From assembly GCA_035710745.1 (NCBI GenBank), contig DASTCX010000018.1, forward strand, positions 10,001-74,000: a stretch of DNA of 64,000 nucleotides, written 5' to 3'. The stretch comes from Candidatus Eremiobacteraceae bacterium (GTDB lineage Bacteria > Vulcanimicrobiota > Vulcanimicrobiia > Eremiobacterales > Eremiobacteraceae). The notes under the pieces are model-generated. The model was not told the DNA's origin and searched no databases. It worked only from the letters and a program-made list of their open reading frames with translations. Positions 17,510-26,003 of the stretch are shown here, piece after piece (the stretch's first letter is position 1; every line of letters starts with the position of its first letter). Position numbers and translations under genes: made by a program.

Positions 17510-18807
17510 GTGCGGCCGCTTCGCCGCAGATACCCTTGCGGCCTATCGCTTTGCGGCGTTCCAACGCTCCCGGATACGATCATCGCCCGTACGCTGCGAC
17601 GCACGCGCACCGAGTGTTTCCAATCCTCGCGCATCCTGGCGACGCCGCGACGGAACTCATCATCGGGGATAAGGAAAAACGACGATAAGAATTTGCGTTC
17701 GATCCTATCGGCGAGACTCTGGGGATCGTCTTCGAGCTCCATGTGGATGTCGCGCTGTTCGACGTCCTCGAATCCCGCGCGTACCAGGTCGTTCGCGAGC
17801 TTCTGCGCGCTCGGAAATCTCGCCATATCGATCGCCGGCAACGAGGTGAAATAGCGCGCATAGATCACTTCGGCGAAATGGCGATGCGGGAACGTCGCGA
17901 TCGAGAGGACGGCGCCGGGGTCGAGCGCGTGGAGGGCGCGACGAGCGAACGGCTCGACGTCAATATAGTGGATGCAATAGAACGCGGTGATCGCATCAAA
18001 GGGTCCGCGCGGCAGCGTCTGGTTCGCATCGCCTTGGAGGTATTCGATCGCCGGCACACGCGCGCGCGCGGCCTCGAGCATCGTTTGGCTTGGATCGTAA
18101 CCGGTCACGCGGCAGCCGAGTTCATGAAGGCGCTCGGAGAATCGGCCCGTGCCGCAACCGACGTCGAGGACGCGAGCCCCGCGTGTGAGACGCGCCGATT
18201 CGACGACCGCGTCGAGCACAGCCTTATCGAATTTCGAAAACGGGCGCAGCTTGTCGTAGCCTTCGCCCGCGCCTCCGGGTGCGTCGTAGTCGACGCGTGG
18301 CGGCGGCACGAGCTTTGCAGTTCCGCGAAGTCTAGTCACGCCGCGACGCTCCTCGGCCGGCAAGGCGGCGAGTAGTGCTGCCGCGTTGCGGCCATCGGAC
18401 GACGCGACAACGTCCGGCGCGATCTCCGCCAGCGGCTCGAGGGCGAATGCGCGCGACGCGAGACGCTCGTGCGGCACTATGAGATCCGGCTCGTCGATGC
18501 GCGCATCACCGAGCAAGAACAGATCGAGGTCGAGCGTTCTTGGTCCAAAGCGTTCACGGCGTTCGCGACCGAACTCCCTTTCGATCGCTTGGAGGCGTTC
18601 GACCAGTTCGCGAGCACCGAGTCCCGTGTCGAAGGCGGCGACGGCATTGATGTACGAGGGCTGCTCTTTTACGCCCCACGGCTCGGTGAGATAGAGATCG
18701 GAGTTGACGAAATCCGTTCCGAGCGCGCGCAGCCGCTCGAACGCTTCGCGCACGATGCCGGCCGAATCGCCGAGATTAGACCCGATGCCGACGAACGCCC
18801 TAGCCAC
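17506..18807 (-). CDS. folK: Fusion of 6-hydroxymethyl-7,8-dihydropterin pyrophosphokinase (FolK) with a SAM methyltransferase
   Basis: The first ~165 residues are a complete FolK: GIGSNLGD near the start, EFGRERRERFGPRTLDLDLF with the catalytic Asp pair, and PHERLASRAFALEPL. FolK transfers pyrophosphate to the pterin in folate synthesis. After a Pro-rich linker (~175-190), residues ~195-350 form a class I methyltransferase with motif I VLDVGCGTGRFSERL and a substrate region FYCIHYIDVEPF. The reading frame is continuous. An internal GTG in the linker (before PPPRVDYD) could also start a separate methyltransferase. It overlaps folB by 8 nt and accB by 4 nt. The methyltransferase substrate is unknown. 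Confidence 0.9.
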   Translation of the reverse strand: MARAFVGIGSNLGDSAGIVREAFERLRALGTDFVNSDLYLTEPWGVKEQPSYINAVAAFDTGLGARELVERLQAIEREFGRERRERFGPRTLDLDLFLLGDARIDEPDLIVPHERLASRAFALEPLAEIAPDVVASSDGRNAAALLAALPAEERRGVTRLRGTAKLVPPPRVDYDAPGGAGEGYDKLRPFSKFDKAVLDAVVESARLTRGARVLDVGCGTGRFSERLHELGCRVTGYDPSQTMLEAARARVPAIEYLQGDANQTLPRGPFDAITAFYCIHYIDVEPFARRALHALDPGAVLSIATFPHRHFAEVIYARYFTSLPAIDMARFPSAQKLANDLVRAGFEDVEQRDIHMELEDDPQSLADRIERKFLSSFFLIPDDEFRRGVARMREDWKHSVRVRRSVRAMIVSGSVGTPQSDRPQGYLRRSGRT

Positions 18808-19159
18808 GCGGGCGCGTGCGCGAGAGTTCGACTTCGGGCGTCGCTCCGTCGAGCAGACCGGACTTGCGCACGCGGACCGAGGCTCGCTCGACGCGCGGGT
18901 CGCGCATCAACTCGTTTAGGCACTCGTCCGCGAGCGCTTCGAGCAGCGAGAACGAGCGCTCCGTGACGACGCGCTCGCAAAGGCGATAGGCTTCGTGGTA
19001 ATCGACCGCGTCTTCGAGGCGATCCGAGCGGGCGGCGCGCGAGCAATCGACGATGAGCTCGGCGTCGAGTTCGATCTCTTGCGGGTTCGCCCGCTCCGCT
19101 TCCGTCACGCCATGGCGGCCCCAAAAGCGCATGCGCCGGATGCGGATCGCGTCCGTCAC
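18800..19159 (-). CDS. folB: Dihydroneopterin aldolase
   Basis: Cleaves dihydroneopterin to 6-hydroxymethyl-dihydropterin, the substrate of FolK. At 119 aa it is normal length. Family features visible are the start MRFWGRHGVTEAERANPQEI, the LEDAVDYHEAY block, SFSLLEALADE, and the conserved Lys in VRVRKSGLL. It overlaps folP by 4 nt and folK by 8 nt. Confidence 0.93.
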   Translation of the reverse strand: MTDAIRIRRMRFWGRHGVTEAERANPQEIELDAELIVDCSRAARSDRLEDAVDYHEAYRLCERVVTERSFSLLEALADECLNELMRDPRVERASVRVRKSGLLDGATPEVELSRTRPRG

Positions 19160-20052
19160 GGCTTCTGTCCGGTCGAGGTTGAAAGATCCGGCGTTGCGGA
19201 CCGCGGGTTACGCGCCGCACCGACGCGGCAGATCGCATCCGCGACGTCGATCGCCGGCACGAGCTTTTCGACATCGTGGATCCGCACGATGTCCGCGCCC
19301 GCCTCGATCGCGAGCGTTATCGATGCAGCGGTGCCGAACGCGCGCTCTTCTACCGGCAGCCCGGTGATCTTGCCGATGAACGACTTGCGCGACGTGCCGA
19401 CGAGCAGCGGATACGGCAGCCGTTCGACGAACTCGCCAAGACGCCCGAGCACGAGGACGTTTTGGTCCGGCGTCTTGCCGAAACCGATTCCTGGATCGAC
19501 GATGACGCGCGCGACGCCGGCCTGTCGCGCCTCCTCAGCCGAGCGTCCCAACGAGTCGATGATCTCGTCGACGCAATCGCCTTCGTAGTCGCTCGCGTTG
19601 CGGTTGTGCATGACGACGAGCGGCACGTCCGCGCGCGCCGCGACCTCGACGATGCCCGGAACGGCTCCCCAGACGCAATTGACGATGTCCGCGCCGGCCT
19701 CGAGCGCGGCCGATGCGACTGCGGGCTTGAACGTATCGATCGATATCGGCAGATCGACGGCCGCGCGAATGGCTCTCAGCGCCGGAAGTACACGCGCCGC
19801 TTCTTCGTCTTCTCGCACAGGCTCGTGACCGGGGCGCGTCGATTCCCCGCCGACGTCGATGATGTCGGCGCCGGCCGCGGCGAACGAACGAGCCCTTTGC
19901 ACGGCGGCTTCGACGTCGCGGCTCAGACCGTCGCCCGAAAACGAATCTGGCGTTACGTTGATGATCCCCATGACGAACGTCCGCGTGCCCCAGCAGAACT
20001 CGCGGCCGCGGATGGTCATCGGGTCGAGTGCGAACGGCCGGATGCTACGCAC
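19156..20052 (-). CDS. folP: Dihydropteroate synthase
   Basis: Joins hydroxymethyl-dihydropterin pyrophosphate to p-aminobenzoate; the sulfonamide target. It has MGIINVTPDSFSGDG, IIDVGGESTRPGHE and LLVGTSRKSFIG, the pterin, pyrophosphate and Lys/Ser loops of the TIM barrel. At 298 aa it is slightly longer than E. coli FolP because of a short N-terminal extension; a Met at residue 12 is an alternative start. It overlaps folC by 8 nt. Confidence 0.95.
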   Translation of the reverse strand: MRSIRPFALDPMTIRGREFCWGTRTFVMGIINVTPDSFSGDGLSRDVEAAVQRARSFAAAGADIIDVGGESTRPGHEPVREDEEAARVLPALRAIRAAVDLPISIDTFKPAVASAALEAGADIVNCVWGAVPGIVEVAARADVPLVVMHNRNASDYEGDCVDEIIDSLGRSAEEARQAGVARVIVDPGIGFGKTPDQNVLVLGRLGEFVERLPYPLLVGTSRKSFIGKITGLPVEERAFGTAASITLAIEAGADIVRIHDVEKLVPAIDVADAICRVGAARNPRSATPDLSTSTGQKP

Positions 20053-21376
20053 GCGCGTGACTCCCGTCCGCGACGTTGCGGGCGAACCACTCGCGCAGCC
20101 GTGCGACGAGGAATGTCGAGCCGGTGACGACGACGAGTTCGTCGGCCGCCGCCATCCGCCGCGCTATGGTAAGCGCCTCGATCGGGTCGTCGATCGCGCG
20201 GGCGCTCACGCCCGCGGCCTCGGCGGTAAGGGCGAGCCGCTGCGGGAGCATCGCCGCGCGATGCGCGACGTCAAACGACGTGAAGATGAAATGCGCGGGC
20301 AGCGTCGACCATGTCTCGAGCATCTCGCGAGATGCCTTGCCCTCGGCGACCGCGACGACGAACGTGAAGCGCTTGTCCGGAAAGTGACGCAGCAGACCGC
20401 CGCGCAACGCTTCCGCTTTCTCGGCGTTGTGCGCGACGTCGAACAACAGCGAGGGCCGCGATGGATAAAACTCCATGCGTCCGGGCAGCGCGATCGACGA
20501 CATCGCGTGTTCCACTTGCGTGGGACTCACCGGCAGCACGTCCCGGACCTGTTCGAGCGCGACGATCGCCGTCGCCGCATTGAGCACTTGGAATTCGCCG
20601 AGCAGCGGCATCGAAAACGAGTACGCCGCGCGCTCTGTGCGGATCTCTGCGTGCTGCTCGTACGCGCCGCGGGCTTCAGAGCTAATAGCTGCAGCCGACT
20701 GCACCCTCGTCAGCGGCGCACCGGCTCGCAACGCCGCCTCTTCGATGACGCGGAGCGCGCCAGGATGTTCTGCCGCGGTCACGACCGGTACGCCCTGCTT
20801 GATGATGCCCGACTTGTCGGCGGCTATCTCCTCGACCGTGCCCCCGAGCACGTCAGCGTGATCCGTTCCGACGTTCGTCAGCACGCTGACGATCGGCAAC
20901 AAGACGTTCGTGCCGTCGAGCTTGCCGCCGATCCCGACTTCCACGACCGCGCAGTCGACGCGCTCTTGCGCAAAAAGCTTAAACGCGAGCGCCACGAGCA
21001 ATTCGAAGTACGACGGAGCACCGTGCGGGCCGCGCTCCATCTCGCCGACCGCGGGCATCATCTCCTCGATGATCGCGGCGAAACGTTCCTCGCTCACCGG
21101 TGCACCGTCGATGACCGCGCGTTCCGTCACCGACCGGAGGTGCGGCTTCGTATGCAGGCCGATTTTGAATCCGGCCGATCGGAGCATCGCGGCGGCCATC
21201 GTCGCGGTCGAGCCTTTGCCCGATGTGCCGCCGACGTGGATCGACTTGAATTCGCGCTCCGGATTTCCGATGAGGTCGAGCAGGTCGCGCATGCGATCGA
21301 GCCGTCCGGGATGCCGCCGCGACACCGACTCGTTCGTCGTCGTCTGGAGGAACTTGACCGCGCTCGCGAAGTCCAT
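20045..21376 (-). CDS. folC: Bifunctional folylpolyglutamate/dihydrofolate synthase
   Basis: Adds glutamate to dihydropteroate or folate. It belongs to the Mur ligase fold: P-loop HVGGTSGKGSTATMAAAML, VGIGGKLDGTNVL, GTDHADVLGGTVEEIAADKS and a C-terminal FDVAHNAEKAEALRGGL block. At 443 aa it is typical. It follows the mog gene by 3 nt and heads the folate part of the run. Confidence 0.94.
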   Translation of the reverse strand: MDFASAVKFLQTTTNESVSRRHPGRLDRMRDLLDLIGNPEREFKSIHVGGTSGKGSTATMAAAMLRSAGFKIGLHTKPHLRSVTERAVIDGAPVSEERFAAIIEEMMPAVGEMERGPHGAPSYFELLVALAFKLFAQERVDCAVVEVGIGGKLDGTNVLLPIVSVLTNVGTDHADVLGGTVEEIAADKSGIIKQGVPVVTAAEHPGALRVIEEAALRAGAPLTRVQSAAAISSEARGAYEQHAEIRTERAAYSFSMPLLGEFQVLNAATAIVALEQVRDVLPVSPTQVEHAMSSIALPGRMEFYPSRPSLLFDVAHNAEKAEALRGGLLRHFPDKRFTFVVAVAEGKASREMLETWSTLPAHFIFTSFDVAHRAAMLPQRLALTAEAAGVSARAIDDPIEALTIARRMAAADELVVVTGSTFLVARLREWFARNVADGSHARA

Positions 21377-21379
21377 CGA

Positions 21380-21868
21380 TCAGGGCTCCGCCGCATGTTC
21401 GCCGACGCTTCCGGCGAGAAGCTCGATGGCGTGCGGCAGCACGCCGGCGATGACGCCGAGCGTCTCGCGCACGCCGCGCGGGCTGCCGGGAAGGTTGACG
21501 ATGAGCGTCTTACCGCGCACCGCGGCGACCGCGCGCGACAACATCGCGGTGGGGACTGCCCCGACGCTCGCGGCGCGCATCGCTTCCCCTAAGCCCGGCA
21601 CCTCGTAATCCATGATCGCCAGCGTCGCCTGGGGTGTTAGGTCGCGCGCGCTCAAACCGGTCCCGCCGGAAGTGAGAACGCAATCGACGTCACCGGAATC
21701 GCACCACGTCCGCAAGCGCTTTTCGATGAGCGGCCGGTCATCTGCGACGATCTCGCGTGCGACGACACGCGACCCTTTCGGCAGACCCGCTTCCATGACG
21801 GGAAGACACCCGTCGTCACGCACGCCGGCTGCGGCCTTGTCGGAAAGGACGAGGAGCGCGAAACGCAT
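21380..21868 (-). CDS. mog: Molybdopterin adenylyltransferase / MoaB-Mog family protein
   Basis: Part of molybdenum cofactor synthesis, probably adenylating molybdopterin. The start is the ATG at 21868 (MRFALLVLSDKAAAG), giving 162 aa; the longer open frame upstream is a shadow of moaC. The diagnostic loop CVLTSGGTGLSARDLTPQAT and the GKTLIVNLPGSPRGVRE block are present. It overlaps the moaC stop by one base (TGATG). MogA and MoaB cannot be told apart from sequence alone. Confidence 0.9.
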   Translation of the reverse strand: MRFALLVLSDKAAAGVRDDGCLPVMEAGLPKGSRVVAREIVADDRPLIEKRLRTWCDSGDVDCVLTSGGTGLSARDLTPQATLAIMDYEVPGLGEAMRAASVGAVPTAMLSRAVAAVRGKTLIVNLPGSPRGVRETLGVIAGVLPHAIELLAGSVGEHAAEP

Positions 21869-22341
21869 CAGGCCTTGTACGTGCCGCTTCGCCCGCCCGA
21901 TTTCGCGAGCAGCTTGACCGACTCGATGACGATGCCGCGATCGAGCGCCTTGCACATATCGTAGATGGTGAGCGCGGCGACGCACGCGCCGGTCATCGCT
22001 TCCATCTCGACGCCCGTCGGACCGGTGCAGCGAGCGCTGCACGTGACCGAGGCGGTGTTGCGCCCGCGCAGCGAGATGTCGACGTCGACGTGCGTCAAAG
22101 CGAGGGGATGGCACAGCGGGATGAGGCTCGACGTCTTCTTGGCGGCCATGATGCCGGCGATGCGCGCGGTCGCAAGCGCGTCGCCCTTCTTGAGATCGCC
22201 GGACTTGAGCGCTCGGTGCGCTGCCGCGTTCATCCGGATGATCGCTTGCGCCGACGCTTCGCGCAACGTCGCGCGCTTAGCGCCCACGTCGACCATGGTC
22301 ACCGAGCCGTCCGGACGCACGTGCGATAACTTCGCCTTCAC
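21868..22341 (-). CDS. moaC: Cyclic pyranopterin monophosphate synthase MoaC
   Basis: Makes cyclic pyranopterin monophosphate in the first stage of molybdenum cofactor synthesis. It has KKTSSLIPLCHPLALTHVDV and GVEMEAMTGACVAALTIYDM, then CKALDR, with the conserved catalytic Lys/Asp region. At 157 aa it is standard. No moaA is present in the window, so the pathway is split in this genome. It is coupled to the downstream mog. Confidence 0.95.
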   Translation of the reverse strand: MKAKLSHVRPDGSVTMVDVGAKRATLREASAQAIIRMNAAAHRALKSGDLKKGDALATARIAGIMAAKKTSSLIPLCHPLALTHVDVDISLRGRNTASVTCSARCTGPTGVEMEAMTGACVAALTIYDMCKALDRGIVIESVKLLAKSGGRSGTYKA

Positions 22342-22398
22342 GGCGAAATAGTTACCGCACGACGAACCGTTGCCCTATCGACGCGTATCCGCCGGCGA

Positions 22399-23364
22399 TC
22401 AGCCGCCGTGGACCCGGCCGAGCAGTATCCCGAGCGTCACGAGACCGAACGCCCAGCAGTAGTATGCGAACGGCGTCAGCCGGTGATCGTTGACGTAGCG
22501 CATGAAGAACCGGATCGCGAACATGCCGGTGACGAACGCGACGATGAAGCCGGTGACGATCACGAGGCTCGGTTCCGGCGCCGCGCACAGATTAGCGACG
22601 CCGTGCAGCTCCGTCGTCACCGTCGGATCGCACGGTTCCGGCTTGAGGATGCGCAGCATTTCGAACGCGCTCGCGCCCAAGATCGCGGGGCCTGCCAGCA
22701 AGAACGAGAAGCGCGCCGCTTCCTCGCGCGTCAGCCCGGCCCACATGCCGGCGACGATCGAGAAGCCGCTGCGCGATCCGCCGGGGAACAACCCGCCGAT
22801 CTGGCTGAGTCCGACGAGAATCGCCTTCACCCATGAGAGGCCGGCGGCGCCGGGATGATCGTCGGCGCGCCGCACTTCGGGGAAGTACATGCGCGACGAT
22901 TTCGGATTGAGCTCCTCGTGTTCGACTTCCTCGACCTGCTCGACGGGCCGCCGCTGCATACGCTCGATGAGGAAGAGCGCGAGGCCGGTCACGAGCAAGA
23001 AGCACGCCGCGAAGATCGGCAGACTGAAGAGCTGGTCGAAGAACGGTTCGCCGGCTTTGCCGATGAGGAAGAGCGGTATCGTGCCGGCGATGACGAGCAG
23101 CGAGAGCCGCTGGTCGGACTTCGTGAACTTGTCGCGGAAGCCGGTGAAGAACCCGACGACGAGCGCCCAGTAGTCTTTCGCGAAGAAGAGAAGCACAGCT
23201 AGGAACGTGCCGAGGTGGAGCATGACGACGAAGGGCAGGCTCGGCGGTTTCCAGCCCAAGAGCGCGGAGATGATGAGCGTGTGGCCGGCGCTGCTCACGG
23301 GGAACAGCTCAGCCACACCCTGGATGATGCCTAAGATGATCGCATGGACGTACGCGTTATCCAA
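22399..23364 (-). CDS. uppP: Undecaprenyl-diphosphatase UppP (BacA)
   Basis: An integral membrane phosphatase that recycles the undecaprenyl carrier for cell-wall synthesis. It has IIQGVAELFPVSSAGHTLI near the N terminus and the second active-site motif GGSRSGFSIVAGMWAGL. There are about eight hydrophobic segments. At 321 aa it is longer than E. coli UppP because of a charged cytoplasmic loop (~residues 140-185). The only suitable start is TTG at 23364. It is the first gene of the long minus-strand run. Confidence 0.94.
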   Translation of the reverse strand: MDNAYVHAIILGIIQGVAELFPVSSAGHTLIISALLGWKPPSLPFVVMLHLGTFLAVLLFFAKDYWALVVGFFTGFRDKFTKSDQRLSLLVIAGTIPLFLIGKAGEPFFDQLFSLPIFAACFLLVTGLALFLIERMQRRPVEQVEEVEHEELNPKSSRMYFPEVRRADDHPGAAGLSWVKAILVGLSQIGGLFPGGSRSGFSIVAGMWAGLTREEAARFSFLLAGPAILGASAFEMLRILKPEPCDPTVTTELHGVANLCAAPEPSLVIVTGFIVAFVTGMFAIRFFMRYVNDHRLTPFAYYCWAFGLVTLGILLGRVHGG

Positions 23365-23505
23365 TCGTGCACCCCTGTCACTACGCGAGAAACGCGGACC
23401 GACATGCGCCCGCGCCTTCTACCGATAGTGTGTTTCGAGAGCCCCTTCCTAAGCAGGGTACGCACTTTCCTGTGCATTTACGGGGCATCGCGCGAGGGCG
23501 ACTGC

Positions 23506-23520
23506 AAAAACGACGTTTTT
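23506..23520. other. AT-rich palindrome upstream of uppP
   Basis: The sequence AAAAACGACGTTTTT is a near-perfect 15-bp dyad in the 242-bp gap between exbD3 and uppP. It could be an operator or a weak terminator; no function is shown. A short stretch just beyond it (~23523-23535) shares AGCGGTCGACGTT with R1 and may be a decayed copy. No convincing promoter was found in the gap. Confidence 0.35.
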
Positions 23521-23606
23521 CCTAGCGGTCGACGTTCCCGGCGGCCTAAGGCGCTATAGGGCGTAAGTCGGCACGACGGTTCATTTCTCGGTAAGACACC
23601 AGCGAT

Positions 23607-24029
23607 CTAACGCGTCACGAATCCGACGTCATCGTCGCCCGCTTGTCGTCCGGCGTCGAGTATCTTCACGATCGCGTCGTATTTCGCGTCGGCATCGGCG
23701 ACGATCGCGATGTGCGTCGAAAGATGCACGCGCTCGTGCGCGGCGACGGCGTTCGCGATGGCTGCGTAAAGACCGCTGTCCGTCGTGGCGACGCCGTCGA
23801 CGTAGATCGCGCCCGCGCGCGTCACCATGACGTCGATGACGCGCGTCGGATCGATTATCGGCGTAATGGGATTAACAGTACCGGTTAGCTCTTTTTGGAA
23901 TCCCGGAGGTACTGCGATCGACGTCAGGATCATGAAGACGATAAGCAGCACGAGGAGCACGTCGGTGAACGGCGTGATATTGATCTCCGCCATCACATCG
24001 CCATCTTGCCGCGCGACTGCCGACGTCAT
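23607..24029 (-). CDS. ExbD/TolR family protein (third copy)
   Basis: A one-TM component of the proton-driven motor that energises TonB. The frame opens at a TTG (24059), but the ATG at 24029 (MTSAVARQDGDVM) matches the start of the sibling at 25490-25927 and is preferred, giving 140 aa. The TM helix contains the essential Asp (INITPFTDVLLVLLIVFMIL), followed by a periplasmic domain ending KILDAGRQAGDDDVGFVTR. It is very close to the 25490 copy, suggesting duplication. It is separated from tonB by an R1-R2-R1 cluster. Confidence 0.93.
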   Translation of the reverse strand: MTSAVARQDGDVMAEINITPFTDVLLVLLIVFMILTSIAVPPGFQKELTGTVNPITPIIDPTRVIDVMVTRAGAIYVDGVATTDSGLYAAIANAVAAHERVHLSTHIAIVADADAKYDAIVKILDAGRQAGDDDVGFVTR

Positions 24030-24079
24030 CTTGCGTGTGAGTCGCGATCGGAGCGGCAAAGGTTCACGGGTTTGAACAA

Positions 24080-24209
24080 GGGAGCGGTCGACGTTTACGT
24101 CGACCGCCGCGGTCGTCCCAAAGAGCCGAGCTTCGCTCGGCCTACTACATTACGAAAGAAAAATCACAAAGAAAAACCGCGGCGGTCGAGATAAATCTCG
24201 ACCGCTCCC
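24080..24209. repeat. R1-R2-R1 cluster with inverted R1 ends
   Basis: R1 at 24080-24114 is minus oriented with stem GCGGTCGACG. R2 GCCGAGCTTCGCTCGGC at 24125-24141 has tail CTACTACATT. R1 at 24175-24209 is plus oriented with stem GCGGTCGAGA and loop TAAA. The two R1 copies face each other and together look like the ends of a small mobile unit. The cluster sits between tonB and the third exbD. Confidence 0.88.
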
Positions 24210-24243
24210 TGATCCTTTTCGCGGTTTGTGTTGTAGGGCGACC

Positions 24244-25032
24244 TTATTGGTCGAGGCGGAAGTTGTAGACGATCAGGTAGTCGAGCTGGACCGCAACGCC
24301 GTTGTACGTTGGCGGCTTGAACGTCGATGCTCTCGCGGCTTTCAGCGCCGCTTGATCGAGAAGCGGATTTCCCGACGATTCCTGGATGACCGCGGCGAGC
24401 ACCGACCCCGTCGGACCGACGGTGATGCGGACGGTGACATCGCCTTGGATGCTCTCTTCCTTGGCCATGTCGGGATACTCGGGCGCCACCTTGTTGATGA
24501 AGACGGCGTCGGTCGCCTCGACCGGGCCTGACGGCGTCGGCGGTGCTGTCGCCGGCGGCGCCGTGCTGGCGGCCGTCGCCATTGCGGTCGGGACGCCGTT
24601 CGGATTCCCGACCGGCGGCGGCGTATACGCCTGCTCGGCAGGTCCACCACTATTCGAGCTGCTGTGGCTCTGCACGACGTGCAGCTTGAGATTGACCGGC
24701 GGAGGCGTGTTCTTCGGCGGCGGGGGCGGCGTCGGCGTCGGCGTCGGATGCGGCGTCGGCGTCGGCTTGGGCGGCGGCTTGATCAGCGTTTGGACGGTCA
24801 CTTTTTGCGGCGGCGGCGTCGCCTCTTGTTTGAAATGAGGAACGACGCTCTCACCCAACGATCCTATCGCGAAGTGGATGATGCCGGACGCGATGATGAA
24901 CGCGATCGACAGACCCGTGATGTAGTACTTCTCGCGCTTCGTGAAAAGCGGAGGCAGCGATTGGCGCTGGCCCGGACCGCCCGGAGGTCCGGGGGAGCTC
25001 GGCGAGCCGCTTGTGGGTGGTGTCGTCGACAC
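24244..25032 (-). CDS. tonB: Energy transducer TonB
   Basis: Links the inner-membrane ExbB/ExbD motor to outer-membrane receptors. An unusual cytoplasmic N-terminal Pro/Gly/Ser-rich stretch (~30 residues) comes before the TM helix (residues ~36-56, YYITGLSIAFIIASGIIHFA). A long Pro/Thr-rich periplasmic spacer follows (TPTPHPTPTPTPPPPPKNT). The C-terminal domain is typical: KVAPEYPDMAKEESIQGDVT and ALKAARASTFKPPTYNGVAV. The start is GTG at 25032, preceded by AAGGAT. It is downstream of two exbD genes. Confidence 0.93.
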   Translation of the reverse strand: MSTTPPTSGSPSSPGPPGGPGQRQSLPPLFTKREKYYITGLSIAFIIASGIIHFAIGSLGESVVPHFKQEATPPPQKVTVQTLIKPPPKPTPTPHPTPTPTPPPPPKNTPPPVNLKLHVVQSHSSSNSGGPAEQAYTPPPVGNPNGVPTAMATAASTAPPATAPPTPSGPVEATDAVFINKVAPEYPDMAKEESIQGDVTVRITVGPTGSVLAAVIQESSGNPLLDQAALKAARASTFKPPTYNGVAVQLDYLIVYNFRLDQ

Positions 25033-25050
25033 TCGATGGATCCTTTCGGC

Positions 25051-25476
25051 CTAGCCGTTCGATGTCGCTGGCGTGCCCTGGATGTGGTTAGCCAGACCGA
25101 ATTCAGTGAAGCCCGCCGTCTTCGCCGCGTCCATGACGGTGAGCACCGTGCCGTACTTCGACGTCGGCGCCGCCTTGATGATGATGTCGGTCTGGCTGCC
25201 GTTCAACTGGTCGAAGTACGCTTTGAAGCGGTCGTAGATCTGTGCCTTCGGGATCGTCTCGGCGCCGATCTGCACCTGGTCCTTCGGGTCGATGATGACG
25301 ACGATCGGCGACGGCGACACCTTGAGGCGGTTCTTCGCCTCCGGCACCGGCGGCGGCTTGAGCAGCGAGGTGAGGATCATGAAGATGATGAGCAGGACGA
25401 GGAGCACGTCCGTGAACGGCGTGATGTTGATCGTCGACATCACGTCTTCTTCGGGGCCCGATCCGACAAGTGCCAT
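25051..25476 (-). CDS. ExbD/TolR family protein (second copy)
   Basis: Motor component with a single TM helix containing the proton-path Asp (INITPFTDVLLVLLIIFMIL). The periplasmic part differs clearly from the other two ExbDs in this cluster (KPPPVPEAKNRLKVSPSPIV, TSKYGTVLTVMDAAKTAGF). The product is 141 aa. It follows the first exbD by 13 nt and precedes tonB by 18 nt, so it belongs to the same operon. Confidence 0.93.
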   Translation of the reverse strand: MALVGSGPEEDVMSTINITPFTDVLLVLLIIFMILTSLLKPPPVPEAKNRLKVSPSPIVVIIDPKDQVQIGAETIPKAQIYDRFKAYFDQLNGSQTDIIIKAAPTSKYGTVLTVMDAAKTAGFTEFGLANHIQGTPATSNG

Positions 25477-25489
25477 TGCTCGCTAGTCC

Positions 25490-25927
25490 TTACTGCGTGA
25501 CGAATCCGACGTCGTCGTCGCCGGCCGCGCGCGCCGCGTCGAGTATCTTGATGATCGTGTCGTACTTCGCGTCCGAATCGGCGATGAGCGAGATGTGCGT
25601 CGTATAGCCTTGCGCGACGTGCGCCTTGTGATAGGTGACCGCCGAATTGATCGCGTCGTAGATGCCGTTCACCGTCGTCGGATGTCCATCGACGAAGATG
25701 CGGTTCGCCGCCGTCACGATCACCTGGATCTGGAAGTGCAACTGGTTCTGCGTGACGTTATGCGGCGTATTGTTGCTCTTCGGCAGTTCCTTTTGGAAGC
25801 CGGGCGGTGCGGCGAGCGCGGCGAGGATCATGAAGATGATGAGCAAGACGAGCAGCACGTCGGTGAAGGGCGTGATGTTGATCTCCGCCATCACGTCGCT
25901 GTCTTGCCTTGCCGATGTCATGCCCAT
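25490..25927 (-). CDS. ExbD/TolR family protein (first copy)
   Basis: A TonB-system motor component of 145 aa. The TM helix with essential Asp is INITPFTDVLLVLLIIFMIL. The periplasmic domain ends SDAKYDTIIKILDAARAAGD before DDVGFVTQ, almost the same as the third copy at 23607-24029. It starts at the ATG at 25927 (MGMTSARQDSDVM). It lies downstream of exbB and directly before the second exbD. Confidence 0.93.
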   Translation of the reverse strand: MGMTSARQDSDVMAEINITPFTDVLLVLLIIFMILAALAAPPGFQKELPKSNNTPHNVTQNQLHFQIQVIVTAANRIFVDGHPTTVNGIYDAINSAVTYHKAHVAQGYTTHISLIADSDAKYDTIIKILDAARAAGDDDVGFVTQ

Positions 25928-26003
25928 GGTCTATCGCCTTCTCTGCCGTGAGTCGCCAAAGGACGCCAGATGGTTCATTGCCGGGCGATCCTCGAAGAGC
26001 GGC

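Noticed and set aside
19859-21592. A 577-codon plus-strand frame across folP/folC.
   Set aside because: It is a shadow of conserved folate genes, with Arg/His-rich low-complexity sequence.
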